Positions 1-11,220 of a DNA stretch of 64,000 nucleotides are shown here, piece after piece. Made by a program: the position numbers and the translations under genes. Within the stretch, counting starts at the first letter, position 1. Each line of letters starts with the position of its first letter. The DNA is from Hippopus hippopus (Eukaryota > Mollusca > Bivalvia > Cardiida > Cardiidae): NCBI GenBank assembly GCA_946811185.2, contig OX328102.1:11471194-11535193 (forward strand), in the 5' to 3' direction. Under the pieces are notes generated by a model that worked only from the letters and a program-made list of their open reading frames with translations, did no database searches and was not told the origin of the DNA.

Positions 1-129
1 GTTTTATATCCTATCAAAGACAGAAATCATCACTTCAGCTATATTTATTTTGTTGCCTGTAAATGCTTTCATTTTGGTAAAGTCTAAAATGTTGTTGATT
101 GGTAAAAAGTTAAGTCTAAGCATTAGACA

Positions 130-290
130 TGTCCTTATCTAACTTGTACTTGACTTATCATAGATTGTACTGAACTTAAAAATCCCTGAAAAGAACAAAC
201 TGCACATATTCTAAAACCATATACAGCTGACAGTACAAACCTCCTTTTTCTTGATCTCCTCCAGTTCTAATTCAGCATTTGTGAGAGGGG
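130..290 (-). pseudogene. Partial duplicate of twinfilin exon 6 and its intron
   Basis: The minus strand repeats the last part of exon 6 ([17 protein letters not shown]) and about 100 bases of the following intron, closely matching ~1930-2070. The first half of the exon and its acceptor are missing, and upstream is poly-A and hairpin-like sequence. It therefore looks like a dead pseudo-exon made by a tandem segmental duplication. Use as an alternative exon cannot be excluded because the donor side (GAG/GTTTGT) is intact. Confidence 0.85.
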
Positions 291-414
291 TAATGAAAAA
301 CATTGTATGGGAAATGAAAAAAAAAAAACATGGGTTTTCTTTTACCAGTCCTCTGTACAACATTCTCTCAAAACTACTAGCTGTTTTCTGACATAAACAT
401 TCTCCAAACAAAGA

Positions 415-545
415 TTAGTGGTGAAAGTAGAATGAATCCTGTTACATTGACAATCACCAATCCTCGGAAAGAAATGGCCAAGCTTGAGACCATTTTCTCC
501 AGGGTTTCAAGCCGCCATTTTTTCATCAGCTGAGCTACAGCACTC
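415..545 (-). mobile_element. SINE, family A, head half only
   Basis: Minus strand carries TAGCTCAGCTGATG (A box) and a B-box-like GGTTTCAAGCC remnant, then TCCGAGGATTGGTG. The tail half is absent. Confidence 0.65.
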
Positions 546-1631
546 TGCTACGAATTATCCATATTGCAAAAAACTGCTAAATTACAAATCATAACAAATA
601 GAGCAATTTTACACAGAAACATTCATGAATAAGAGCAAAAAGTTTAGCTACTCTGAAAAAAGATAGGTTATAAATCATAGCAGATAATTAGAGATGTAAA
701 ACAGTTCAGAATGGCTAATACTTACATATATCCCGATACATTCTTCATGTAGATTCTATGTTTAAACAGATCTCACAATTTTACTTCACTTACATCATTC
801 ATCTCTAGAAACAACTTTGCAATACTGATACTGACTATATCACAGTATATTGTAACACTTTTAGTGCTACACGGATGAAATGGACATACTCTGTCAGTCT
901 TAAAAATGCAGATGTTGCAATTTCGAAGCTGATTCTGCAAGGGTATCTTGCAAAGAAGCAGACAGGGTGGTCCCAAGATCAGACTGCACATTCTGTGCAA
1001 TCTGATTTTGATATACACTGTCTGCATAAGCAGTCATATCTGGGTCCAACACTACTTGGGTTAACGGACTGAAATGCTGCTCTTTTTTTCCCACATAGTT
1101 ACAAAAACTCTTCCTTCCTTGGGCCCTCAAAACACAAGTTGGTTTGGTAAGGTTTAACACTTTACCAAATAACAAAATTTTAGACTGGCCCAATTTGAAA
1201 GCATTTGCAAAAGATATTTAAATTAATTCATATATTGCTCAAATGGTGAGATTTGTCTGTGATATAATAAAAAACATTGTTGACCACAAAATTTAATAAG
1301 AATGGCAGGACTGAAATTTGTTTTGAGAGGGTAGAAACAAGCATTTTCTCCTTTTCCCACTGTGTTTTCTACTCTTTCAAAGACACATTTCATCCTCTAA
1401 GCCATGATAAATTTTTCATTTGCTAATGCGTTCAATTTGAACAAACCTAAAATTTTGTCATATGGTAAAAATGTAAATGCCATGAACTTTACAAATAAAA
1501 GTGATTCTTACTTTGGTGCTTAGCAAATGCAAGTCTTAAACTAGGAATCATGATTCGATTCTGAATGTTACTGTCCCAGAAAAGATCAAAGTACATGAAT
1601 CTAAAACTGGATAAAGCTGACAGTACAAACA

Positions 1632-1860
1632 TTAACCCTTTACCAAACAATCCCGAGTTTTCACGACCCTGAGAAAGAAGCCTTCTGAAAACATTGTGGG
1701 CAAAGGAGAAAATGCTGGTAACCAGCATTTTCTCCTTTTCCCACAATGTTTTCTATCCTTCCCAAAACAAATTTCAATTTTTGAGTAAATTTAATTTTTT
1801 CATCTGCAAATGCTTCCAGTTTGGACTAGTTCAAAATTATATCTTTTGGTAAAGAGTTAA
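1632..1860 (+). mobile_element. TTAA MITE, full length
   Basis: 229 bp with TTAA at both ends; lies between the twinfilin exon 6 duplicate and exon 6. Confidence 0.92.
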
Positions 1861-2018
1861 AAGCAACATTTTAGCCATAAAATTTATAGATAAAAGTGTT
1901 CTTTGACTCAGCACATGACGGCCTAAATCCTGAAATCAGAGTTTATACTGAACTTAAAAATCACTGAAAAGAACAAACTTCATGTATTGTAAAACCAGAC
2001 ACAGTTTATAATACAAAC

Positions 2019-2123
2019 CTCCTTTTTCTTGATCTCCTCCAGTTCTAATTCAGCATTAGTGAGAGGGGCATCAGCACTCTGAGACAGCAAGTGTTTCTTA
2101 AAACCTGATAGACTCACATCATC
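2019..2123 (-). CDS. twf: Twinfilin exon 6, interdomain linker
   Basis: 105 bases, phase 0: [20 protein letters not shown] then [15 protein letters not shown], charged linker between the ADF-H domains. Acceptor TTTCTAG, donor GAG/GTTTGT. The last ~50 bases and the adjoining intron recur at about 130-290. Confidence 0.95.
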
Positions 2124-5100
2124 CTAGAAAAACAGATACATGTATACATTACATGACTAGATTATGGATGGATGGATGAATGGATGCCGAAATTTTCCTA
2201 CGGAGCGAGAAGTAAATGCAAGCACCAGGAAAGTCACTACAGCATAATATTCCTTTTATTATATACCTTCACCTTTTCAACGACAACATATTGCATATTA
2301 TTAACATTTTATTAGAACTAGGTAAAGAAAATAAAACAAATAATGGTATAGTAGCCAGTAACCTTGTTTTTATGAATGGCGGATGAATATTACAATGTAA
2401 ATTTTGACCAATCAATTTGCACTGGAATGCATACTTATACCGCTCATGAGTTATGTCATCATGACATCATCATACCATATTTGGAACCATATTTTACAAT
2501 GTGTAAATACAGATTTTTTTTTCTGTCCTGTGTGATATTTTATCCGCGTGCTTCACATGTATTTTCTCCGGAAAACTTTCAGGTATATAATAAATTGATA
2601 TACCGTTAATTGCGTTCTTAGTCTTATGTGATTTCATCTTAGTTTACACTTCTGCTGTTGTTTCAAAACAAACAAACAAAAAAACAAATAGATAAACAAA
2701 TTTGAATAAAGATTTACTGTATTTGTTCCAAACAGCTCTTCTTTGATAAGTCCTGTGCCAAATTCTGTTTTCAATGTGGCTCTTGTAGCAGCATACAACA
2801 TCTTCTCTCTAACCTGAAAATGTACAGAGTCTGTATTCACCAACCATTCTTAAGAGCATTCTTAAGTCTTAATCCTTTGCCACACAATCCCAAGTTTTAA
2901 TAACCCTGAGAAAAAAGCCTTTTGAAAACATTGTGGGAAATGGAGAAAATGCTGGTAACCAGCATTTTCTCCTTTTACCACAATGTTTTCTGCCCTTCCC
3001 AAAACAATTTTTGAATTTTGAGTAACTTTTATCTAGTCGTCTGCAAATGCTTTCAATTCGGACAATTCTACAATTTTGGCGTTTGGTAAAGAGTTAATCT
3101 CGAGAATTTTTTACAATTAAAAGTAACACAAGTTCTGATTGGCTAAACCAAATGGTTTAGCCAATCTGAAGTTGTGTTACTTTCTAAATCTATAATAAGA
3201 CTAAGAATGTTCTTGAGAATGGTTGGTGAATACCGACCTAGGAGTAGACAAGTCGGCAGTTTACCTGCGTTTTCCCTTTTTTCAACAATGTCTTCAATAT
3301 CCTTCTGCTTTAGGGTTGTTAAAACCCAAGAATGTGTAGTTAAATGTTTAATATAAAATATGTAGCCATACTGATACAACTATTAGTCTATTGGGGTCCT
3401 GCGTGGATCAGTGGTGATGTATAGGACCCGTACTCTGAAGGCCCTGCGTTCAAGCCTAATTGGAAGCACTGAGTTTTTAGTAGGAGTTTTTTTGAGCAAT
3501 ACACTTTAGAGCCCTTCCCTAGTAGTAGTGAAACTTGGGACACACGTAAATATCTGAGCTGTTGCCATGATATGGACCATCCAACCCAACCCAACCAAAC
3601 CAATTACTATGAAGGCAATGGTTGGTTTAACTGAAAAATTGCTATAGGCTTAGTCAAGGATGGTTTTTGTCTTCAAAAGGATACATATATTTTGGAAAAA
3701 GGAGCAAATGTTGGTACCTAGCATTTTCTCCTTTTCCTGCAACATTTTCACTAGTTTTCTTTCTTAACCCATTACCACACAATCCCTACTTTTGACGACC
3801 CTGAGAAAGAAGCCTTTGGAAAACATTGTGGGAAAAGGAGAAAATGCTGGTAACCAGCATTTTCTCCTTTTCCCACAACGTTTTCTACCCTTCATAAAAC
3901 AAATTTCAAATTTTCAGTCACTTTTATTTTGTCGTCTGCAAATGCTTTCGAACTGGACAAACCTAAAATTTTGTCGTTTGGTATTGAGTTAGGTAGATCA
4001 AAACAGATAATTGTTTGGTAAAGAATTAAAAGAAAAAAATCAACCTTACAGGTGACAAATCTGGTGACCAGGCTATAAAAATCCACTCATATCCAATGTT
4101 ATTTCTGGAATCCAGTCTGTAGATTATGTAACAGGGCTGTTTCTCTTCCAGTTGAGGCAAAATAAGAGAATCATAATGTACATCTAGTTAAGGAAATATC
4201 ATTAGCAAGAGATCCATAAAATATATACATGAGCCATGTTCTGGAAAAAGAGATCCATAAAATATATACATGAGCCATGTTCTGGAAAAAGGGGGTTTAA
4301 TGCATCTCCATGATGCATTACACCATGCAAGTCAATATATAATTGTGCATTTTATGGATCCTATAACTCAATTGGTTTAGAACAACAGCCCGGCCGGGTA
4401 GCTCAGTTGTTAGCATATCTGACTTGTGACCTGGAGGTTGCAGGTTTGATACCTGGTTGCGGCAAACTTTTTTTCTGGCAATTTTTTGCCTCTCAGCTCT
4501 GATGCATGTGAGAAAAGTAGTCAGTGGCTTTGGAAAGAAAATTGTGTCAGTAGTGGTGTAGGAAAGCCAGGAAACACATGGGTGAGTCAATGACCGCCAT
4601 GATATGACCTAAGCTGTTAAAATGGTATTAAACTCCAAAATAAACCAATTTTCTAGAAAAGCCGACTCAATCATGAGGTAGAATGGTCCTTTGACATACA
4701 GAAAAATTTAATGGTAGCAAAAAATTTCAACCCGTGTCAGCCTGCATGTACTGCGGAGGCTGACACGGGTTGATACTTTTTGCAGATGCATTAATCCTCT
4801 TTTCACGGTTAACATGTATTATCAATATACATGCGCATTTTCAAAGACTAACCCTGTTATTTTAGCCACATCAAGTTGTCATCAGCAAAATTTAATGCTT
4901 CCAATTCAAACATGTCATAAAGCTTTGTTATCTAGTAGAAGTTTAACACTTTACCACATACTCCCAACTTTTAATGACCCTGTGAAAGAAGCCTTTTGAA
5001 AACATTGTGGGAAAAGGAGAAAATGCTGGTAAACAGCATTTTCTCCTTTTCCCACAATGTTTTCTACCCATCCCAAAACAAATTTCAATTCTTCAGTCAC

Positions 5101-8100
5101 CTTTGTTTTGTTGTCTGCAAATGCTTTCAATTTGGACCAGTCTAAAATTTTGTCAATTGGTAAAGAGTTAAAATGAAAAAGGATATCATCTTCCCAACTT
5201 CCGGATGGCCCTTCATTATTTTTGAGTTCCAATTTTTCTGTAATAGAAAAAGATAACAACCTAGAAAACTGTTCTTCCAATCTTTTACCAAACAATCCCA
5301 AGTTTCAACAACACTGAGAAAAAAGGCTTTAGAAACATTGTGGGAAAAGGAGAAAATGCTGGTAACCAGCATTTTCTCCTTTTCCCACAATGTTTTCAAC
5401 CCTTTCACAGGGATCTGCCATCATTTGAACAACATTGATTATGAAGTCTGCAACTGCATGGCCTTCCAATTTGGACCAGTTTGATGTATTGTCACCTGGT
5501 AAAGAGTTCGCCCTTAACACACAAGTTTTTTTGACTCATCTATAATGAAATGATTTGTAGACGAGAATCTCAACATGGATCAAATGATGAGATTTGTTTT
5601 TGAAAGGGTAGAAAACATTGTGGGAAAATGAGAAAATGCTGGTTAGTTTACCAGCATTTTCTCCTATTCCCACAATGTTTTCAAGAGCCTCCTGTCTCAG
5701 GGCCCTTAAAAGTCAAGACTGCGTGGTATAGGTTTAACCTACCTGCAGAGAACTTTAAGTAAATCTTTTAGCAAACCACATTTGAAAACATTGTAGAAAA
5801 TAGGCCAATTTTCACCAATAATTTCTTCTGCCAAAGTGCTGATAAAAGCTATCTGCAGGAAGATAAAGACATAATGTCATCACAAATGTTAAGCAGTATT
5901 TTATCCTTTTCTCACAGTTTTCAGAAGCTTAATTTCTATGGGAAATTGAAACTCAGAATTATTTACTAAAGAGTCAACTCATTTACAGAAATGTTTCAAA
6001 TAAAAGCCATTACAGTATTTCTACCTGTTTCAGAATTCTCATTTACTATGAGACCAAGCCTTCATCACATGACAAAATTTTCAACTTGTTCGTATTGTAA
6101 GCATTTATAGACAAGTTCAGTGTAGCTTAATGATAATGATATTGATAATGGGGTTTATGTTTCGAAATGGTTGAAAACATTGTGGAAAACAAATGGAGAA
6201 GATACTGATAACCTTTTCCCACAATGTTTTCAAGGCTTCTTCTTTACGGTCATTGTTCCCTGCTTCACCCTTTCTCCACTTGTCTCGTGAGTTGAGACAA
6301 AAACTGAAGAATTGCCTATAAAAAAAAAAAACTTTCGCCACTTATTTTCGCCAGTTAAAGAAAAAATTCACCACTTGTTCAGAATTTTCGCATTTGGCGA
6401 AAATGGCGAACGGCAGCGTGGGCCCTGGTCATTATCTTTTTATCAACTAGCAAAATTTTAATTGTAGCCAAATTGAAAGCATTTGCAGAAGACAAATTCA
6501 ATTTGGCTAAATAACAGGATTTATCTCTGAAAGGGTAGAAAACATAGTTGTAAAAGGAGAAAACAATGGTTACCAGCATTTTCTCCTTTTCTCACAATGT
6601 TTTCAAGTCATATTTCACATGGCCGTTATGGTACAAGATTGTTTGGTAAAGAGCTAAAAGATGGAATTAATTGGTCAACGGTTAAACAAAAAATATGCCT
6701 TACCATCTTCAATTGAGATCTTGATCAACCTACAGTTTCCATCTTTAGCATTACTTAAAAATGCTTTAAGGTCATCAGATGCTGAAAAAGGTAAATAATA
6801 TATTTTACCCCTTCACAATCATAACTTCTGTTGTGGACAATACAGATCAAGATCTTAGAGCACAAAATTAGCAGTGCAATCTTGATCTACTCCATCAGCT
6901 ATGTTTATATATATATCTATTGGACAAAACTTGCCTTGAAAATAAAAAAAATACCTTTGGATTATTCTGCTTTCTAGGGGTTAAGAATCTTCAAAACTTT
7001 CTAGGGGTTAAGAATCTTCAAAACAAGTTATCAGGTTTCAAAAAAACATTGTATAGGCATTAAATAGCATAATGCATCTTTTTGAGAGGAGGTCAGATAT
7101 TGTTTCTAAAAGTGACTCAAATGTACTTATCACTTTATCAGACTACAGAAATAATCCTGATTTATAAAAAAGGGATAAGAAATACTCAAGTTAATTTTTC
7201 TTTATTTTCCAGTAAAACTGATGCACAGTCTAGCGATTTGTCCCATTTTCTTTTCCTACTCAAGCTTTCTTATAAATTGTGAATGTAGCATTGTCAATAG
7301 TAAAGAGAAGGGTCAGTAAGCCTTATCTTACTTGTAGGTACATAATGACACATTATTGAAAAGCATATGTGTCATTTTACTTAGGAATGTTTTAAAACGC
7401 ACAAAACTGTGTGTAAAGAAACATCCTGTAGTATTGCTTAACATTGATTTGTTGCTTCAATGAACCTCTTGATCCTGGTGGTCACATTTTTTAAATATAC
7501 ATGCAACAACAGATAACAATGTGGTCACTACGGGCGCAGCTATTTTGGATCGACAAAAATCTCTCTGAACATCCATCTATTCACGGTGGACTAAAGTCTG
7601 GGATGGACCAGTATTCAAAGGTCGGCTGTGGGGTTTCCTTTTTTTGTGAACACAATAGAAATTATAGAACCACAGGCAAGAAACAGGGATGGTCAGCTGT
7701 CCGTAAACACTGTTAACATACAATTTTTTAGGCCCTAGAGCATTAGGTCCCAAATAGAGTCATATACCTGCAACAATATTTATATATATAAATATATATC
7801 CCTTTAAGGCCAGGCCCCAAGATTACTAAAAGCACATAACAAAAAATGGATCATGTCCATTTATGAGTGACACAACAAAATGAGTCTGGAAGACATTGCA
7901 TATGTTATGCAGAATCTGTCAGATATAGAGTTTTCTATCTCTTTATGTGTGTATTTCTCTTAATCTATGAGAAATGTTCGTTCCACTTATCTGAAGGACA
8001 GCAGGAGAAATCGTCATTTGAAGAAATACCCCTCGTTTAGTTTTTGGACGATTTTTCCTGGGGACGATTTCTCCAGCATTCACCTGAAGTTGAGGGGGAG

Positions 8101-8250
8101 GGGCACCCGGATGCCCCTAATCTTACCTTGTTTTACAGGAGTAGTAAGCTATCGATTCTCGTGTATTTAAAAATGCAATTAAGAGTAACAGTAAATCATG
8201 AAGTGAGGATTTAAAGAAAAAATACCTGTAATTCCAGTCTGATGAGACAT
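2019..8250 (-). CDS. twf: Twinfilin, 5' six coding exons (gene continues past left edge)
   Basis: Twinfilin is a cytoplasmic actin regulator with two ADF-homology domains; it binds ADP-actin monomers, caps barbed ends and binds capping protein. Exons on the minus strand: 8250-8226, 6781-6704, 5237-5187, 4177-4050, 2813-2718 and 2123-2019. They join in frame to 161 codons. The product starts MSHQTGIT and contains [47 protein letters not shown] and [16 protein letters not shown] in the order seen in animal twinfilins. This covers the first ADF-H domain (about residues 1-140) and the start of the linker. The family is about 350 residues, so the second ADF-H domain and the tail must lie to the left of position 1; I found no further exon in 1-2018. 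Intron 3 appears to be U12-type AT-AC. I am very sure of the family; exon edges come from splice motifs and phase. Confidence 0.96.
2718..2813 (-). CDS. twf: Twinfilin exon 5, actin-binding helix
   Basis: 96 bases, phase 0. Encodes [20 protein letters not shown] then [12 protein letters not shown], the long actin-contacting helix that closes ADF-H domain 1. Acceptor TTTTCAG, donor ACA/GTAAAT. Confidence 0.96.
2869..3097 (+). mobile_element. TTAA MITE, full length
   Basis: 229 bp, TTAA ends, 55 bases upstream of twinfilin exon 5. Confidence 0.92.
3392..3600 (+). mobile_element. tRNA-derived SINE, family B
   Basis: Starts GGGGTCCTGCGTGGATCAGT with B-box-like GCGTTCAAGCC, body CACTTTAGAGCCC...GAGCTGTTGCCATGATATGG, and an abbreviated tail. 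Lies in twinfilin intron 4. Confidence 0.7.
3764..3991 (+). mobile_element. TTAA MITE
   Basis: Right TTAA mutated to TTAG. Lies 58 bases downstream of twinfilin exon 4. Confidence 0.9.
4050..4177 (-). CDS. twf: Twinfilin exon 4, starts after an AC acceptor
   Basis: 128 bases encoding (D)[20 protein letters not shown], then [19 protein letters not shown] and LSP. The intron ends ...GATGTAC, 10 bases after a TTCCTTAAC branch motif at 4195-4187. An AG acceptor at 4185 is also possible but would add residues the family lacks and break WEDDYDS. Donor CCT/GTAAGG. Confidence 0.94.
4210..4291 (+). repeat. 41-bp direct duplication
   Basis: AGATCCATAAAATATATACA ... CTGGAAAAAG occurs twice back to back, identical, just beyond the branch motif of the AT-AC intron. 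Confidence 0.93.
4245..4812. mobile_element. Fold-back element split by a SINE
   Basis: GGGTTTAATGCATCTCCATG at 4282 and the partner GATGCATTAATCCTCTTTTC near 4800; central CGTGTCAGCCTGCATGTACT palindrome at 4733-4770. SINE family C inserted at 4382-4622. Confidence 0.8.
4382..4622 (+). mobile_element. tRNA-derived SINE, family C, in the AT-AC intron
   Basis: Head GGGTAGCTCAGTTGTTAGC (A box) and GCAGGTTTGATACC (B box); tail CCGCCATGATATGACC... related to the common SINE tail. It interrupts a CAGCCTGC fold-back element (4245-4812) within twinfilin intron 3. Confidence 0.75.
4943..5171 (+). mobile_element. TTAA MITE in the AT-AC intron
   Basis: 229 bp. Its B end lies 15 bases from the ATATCC donor of twinfilin exon 3. 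Confidence 0.92.
5187..5237 (-). CDS. twf: Twinfilin exon 3, ends at an AT-AC donor
   Basis: 51 bases: (E)[16 protein letters not shown] plus one base. Acceptor ATTACAG. There is no GT at the end; the next bases are ATATCCTTT, the U12 AT-AC donor consensus. Only this end, joined to 4177, gives the family motif WEDDYDS without a shift. The exon lies between two same-orientation MITE copies (4943-5171 and 5281-5509). Confidence 0.93.
5281..5509 (+). mobile_element. TTAA MITE
   Basis: Both terminal TTAAs are mutated. Lies 43 bases upstream of twinfilin exon 3, same orientation as 4943-5171. Confidence 0.88.
5556..5736 (-). mobile_element. TTAA MITE, B end truncated
   Basis: Loop carries a short insertion (GGTTAGTTTACC). 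The A end is intact with TTAA. Confidence 0.85.
6444..6657 (-). mobile_element. TTAA MITE, degraded ends
   Basis: Hairpin arms carry several mismatches; lies 46 bases downstream of twinfilin exon 2. Confidence 0.8.
6704..6781 (-). CDS. twf: Twinfilin exon 2
   Basis: 78 bases, phase 1 at both ends. Encodes (A)[20 protein letters not shown] followed by ISIED, the first strand and helix of ADF-H domain 1. Acceptor TTTTTCAG, donor G/GTAAGG. Confidence 0.95.
8226..8250 (-). CDS. twf: Twinfilin exon 1 (start codon)
   Basis: Encodes MSHQTGIT plus the first base of the next codon. The ATG is at 8250-8248 and the donor is CAG/GTATTT. The short MSHQTGI start is typical of animal twinfilins, which fixes this ATG although the exon is only 25 bases. 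Confidence 0.93.
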
Positions 8251-8400
8251 TATTGAGGTAAAACAGAAAGCGGAAGTAACAGAACCCACCGACCAAAAAG
8301 TCACATGAACTTGGTTAATACCTCGGAGTGCCTCGCGATATGCAGTTTAATCAAAGACCTTTAGGAGTCGTTAATTCATTGTCAAAATCAAAATGTTTTA
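8251..8400 (-). promoter_or_regulatory. Putative twinfilin promoter and 5' leader
   Basis: Lies directly upstream of the start codon and is less repeat-like and richer in CG steps than its surroundings. It holds an ETS-type core, GCGGAAGT at 8270-8277. No TATA box is evident at a sensible distance. This is inferred from position; the transcription start is not visible. Confidence 0.4.
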
Positions 8401-8597
8401 GAATTTTCTGATGTTTAGTGATTTATATTTTTTTCTCGGCTAGAGTATTGTTTGATAAAAAATTTCTCTTTCTGAAAAATATGGACTAAATAAGTTTTGA
8501 AATGTTACCCGATGTTTATCTTAGTTATCTCGATTCATTTTTTCTTCTACAACAACTACACTGGTTCAGAATCTTGCATCCTGAATGTGTTCTTTTA

Positions 8598-8945
8598 TAC
8601 AGGAGCCCTGCATGGCTCAGTGGTGAATGAAGGTAAAGATTCTTTGCCTGGAGGCCTTGGGTTCAAACCTCATTGGAGGCACTGGTTTTTTGGTGCGAGT
8701 GGCCTACCTTTGATCTGAAGGGGAGCTCGGATGTTATTTTTTTTTTATTGTTTCTCCAATCCCTTGCTGAGACACAATAAAGAAAATAAAATCGGAGCAA
8801 GCCTTCGTATTTGGGGTAGAAGTGGCCTTGGGTAAAAGTCTTCAGAGCGCTAGCCTTGTACTGGTGAAACCCATGACACACATAAATATGTGAGCTGTCT
8901 TAGTGATATGACTGAAATAATGTTGAAAGGGGTATAAAACACCAT
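8598..8945 (+). mobile_element. tRNA-derived SINE, family B
   Basis: Head: GCATGGCTCAGTGGTGAATG (A box) and GGGTTCAAACC (B box). Tail: GTGATATGACTGAAATAATG, the same 3' end as family A. Related copies: 3392-3600 and 25655-25790 (head side). Confidence 0.75.
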
Positions 8946-9010
8946 TCAACCTGCTCTATATGTTTGACTACACTCATAAAATCTACATGCATTAGTTAGA
9001 GTATTGCTGT

Positions 9011-9242
9011 TTACCCTATACCAAGCAATCCCCAGTTTCAATGACACTGAGTATAAAGCCTTGAGAAAACATTGTTGGAAAAGGAAAATATTGCTGGTAA
9101 CCAGCATTTTACTCCTTTTCCCACGATGTTCTCAACCCTATAAATGACAAAATCCCATCATTTGAGCCATATATTTTGTCATCAGAAAAGTTAATGCTTA
9201 TAATTTGGACCAGTCAAAAATTTTGTTGTTTAGTAAAAGATT
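9011..9242 (+). mobile_element. TTAA MITE, degraded
   Basis: Hairpin present with extra bases (GAAAATATTGCTGG / CATTTTACTCC); terminal TTAAs are lost. Confidence 0.82.
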
Positions 9243-9612
9243 GATGTCATATGCCACAGTCTGTTGTCAGCATTTCAATACCTTATGTCTAAGTCAATAT
9301 TCTCATGCTTAGCCTCTCTATTTGCTTAGCAACGCATTTTCTGTAACCCGTCTCGGGAGCATCGCTGGGAATGAAGCAAAGACTAAGCCAATGACTAAAG
9401 TCTGGGCTGAGCTTCCACATACCGGTATTCTGCATTTTTTTGTCTTTTTTTCTCTATAAAAAAAAGTACTTGCTACAGTTGATGGGGAAGCACTTTCTTC
9501 ATGCATTGCTTCCTCCTGACTATAGGCCTGATTGTTCTGAAGATACCTATGGGCCTGTACTGAGAAGCATCATTTACTCACAGCAAAACAACCCTTAGGA
9601 AGACTGATGATC

Positions 9613-9838
9613 TAACCCTTTACCAGACCACAGAATTTTAGACTCACCCAGCTCAAAAGCAGACAAAAAATTAAACAAGGCTCATATCACAAGATTTGTC
9701 TTGGATAGGGTAGAAAACACTGTAGAAAAAGGAGAAAATGCTGGTTACCAGCATTTTTTCCTTTTCCCACAATGTTTTCAAAAGCCTTCTTCTTCTTCAG
9801 GGTCATTAAAACTCAAGGTCGTGTAGTAAAGGATCAAA
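9613..9838 (-). mobile_element. TTAA MITE
   Basis: Hairpin 9711-9781; ends nearly complete. A second partial copy follows directly. Confidence 0.85.
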
Positions 9839-10209
9839 ATACATTGTATGTATAGGAAAAAAACCCTGGTTACAAGCACTTTTTTCTTTTTCCATGGTGT
9901 TTTCCAGAGCCATTTTTCTAAGATTTATTAAAACACAGGATTGATTGGTATAGGATTAATCTTAATCTATGGTGTGCTACAAGTGGGTGTCAAGGCCTGG
10001 CTGTAGTTGGTTTTTTAATGTAAAAATTTTAAGTCTAAAAAGGGGCATAACTGTGTCAAAATAATTATATTGAGGATTATCTGCCATTCTGGTTTGCTTT
10101 TCCACTTTGCCCAAGTATAAGGAAATGTGAAAGTTTTGTCATAATGACAAAGATGACGAGAATAGGACAATATCTTGACAGTTTCGTAAAGAAAAAAGAG
10201 ACATGCTAA

Positions 10210-10246
10210 AAATGAATGAATGAATGAATGAATGAATGAATGAATG
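10210..10246 (+). repeat. (GAAT)n microsatellite
   Basis: About nine units of GAAT. Confidence 0.95.
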
Positions 10247-10688
10247 GTTATACTGGCAGCTGACTTATTCATACCTTTTCTTGGTTTCAGCAGCACTAGT
10301 CTGGGCTCTTCAGTTCCTTGCTCAAGGACAACACCAGGTAGCAAGTGTTTTGCCAGCAGAAATCAAAGCAGGGTTTCCTGAACACGAATTCAATGCTTTT
10401 ACATCCTCCAAGATATAAAAATTTTAGACTCCTCTTTTTGAAAGCATAACTAAGGCAATTAATCTTTAAAGTTGTATAAAGAATTATCCCTATAAAAACA
10501 TACAATTGTCTGCTAATAGGTGTACCACAGGGCCACACAAGACCCCTTACAAAGGGTTCCCAAATTAATCACAAAAACAATCTTCGTTTTAGTTTTTTTT
10601 TATTTAATTATTCTATAGCTAGCAAAAATGAAAAACATTGTTGATCTTTTTTTGCAGGCATTAGAAAATAGAAAAACAAAAACATGCT

Positions 10689-10917
10689 TTAACCCTTTAC
10701 CAAACAATTTTATATTTTAACGACTTTGATGAAACAGGCTTTTGAAAATATTGTGGGAAAAGAAGAAAATGCTTGTAATCAGTATTTTCTTCTTTTCCAA
10801 CAAGGTTTTTAACCATTTCAAACACTGGGATAATCCTTTGAGTCTCACTTAATTTGTAGTCTGTGAATACTTTCAATTTGGTCTGGTATATAATTTTGTC
10901 ATTTGGTAAAGAGTTAA
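10689..10917 (+). mobile_element. TTAA MITE, full length
   Basis: 229 bp with both TTAAs; the loop has drifted to CTTGTAATCAGTA. Confidence 0.9.
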
Positions 10918-10998
10918 TAAAAACAAAGAAATAGACTAGATCATCTGGAACAAATAAATTAACACAACATAGGTTTAAGACTTTACATAATCACTTGG

Positions 10999-11220
10999 TT
11001 AACCCTTTACAACAGAATGGCAACCCTAAAGAAGACTCTAAAACATTGTGGAAAAAGGAGAAAATGCTGGGAACCAGCATTTTCTCCTTTTTTCCACAAT
11101 GTTTTCCACCCTCCCACAAACAAATTCTAATTCATCAGACACATTTAGTTTGTCATCTGCAAATACTTTGACATGTAATTTGTACAAGTCTGAAATTTAG
11201 TCATTTTGGTAAAGAGTCAA
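10999..11220 (+). mobile_element. TTAA MITE
   Basis: Small internal deletion on the A side. It abuts another copy at 11217-11448. Confidence 0.87.

Noticed and set aside
5735..5864. Open stretch with splice-like ends in twinfilin intron 2 ([20 protein letters not shown]...)
   Set aside because: It has GCAG and AG/GTAGG borders, but its open frame is phase 0 while the flanking twinfilin exons meet at phase 1. Twinfilins have no such segment, and part of it derives from MITE sequence.
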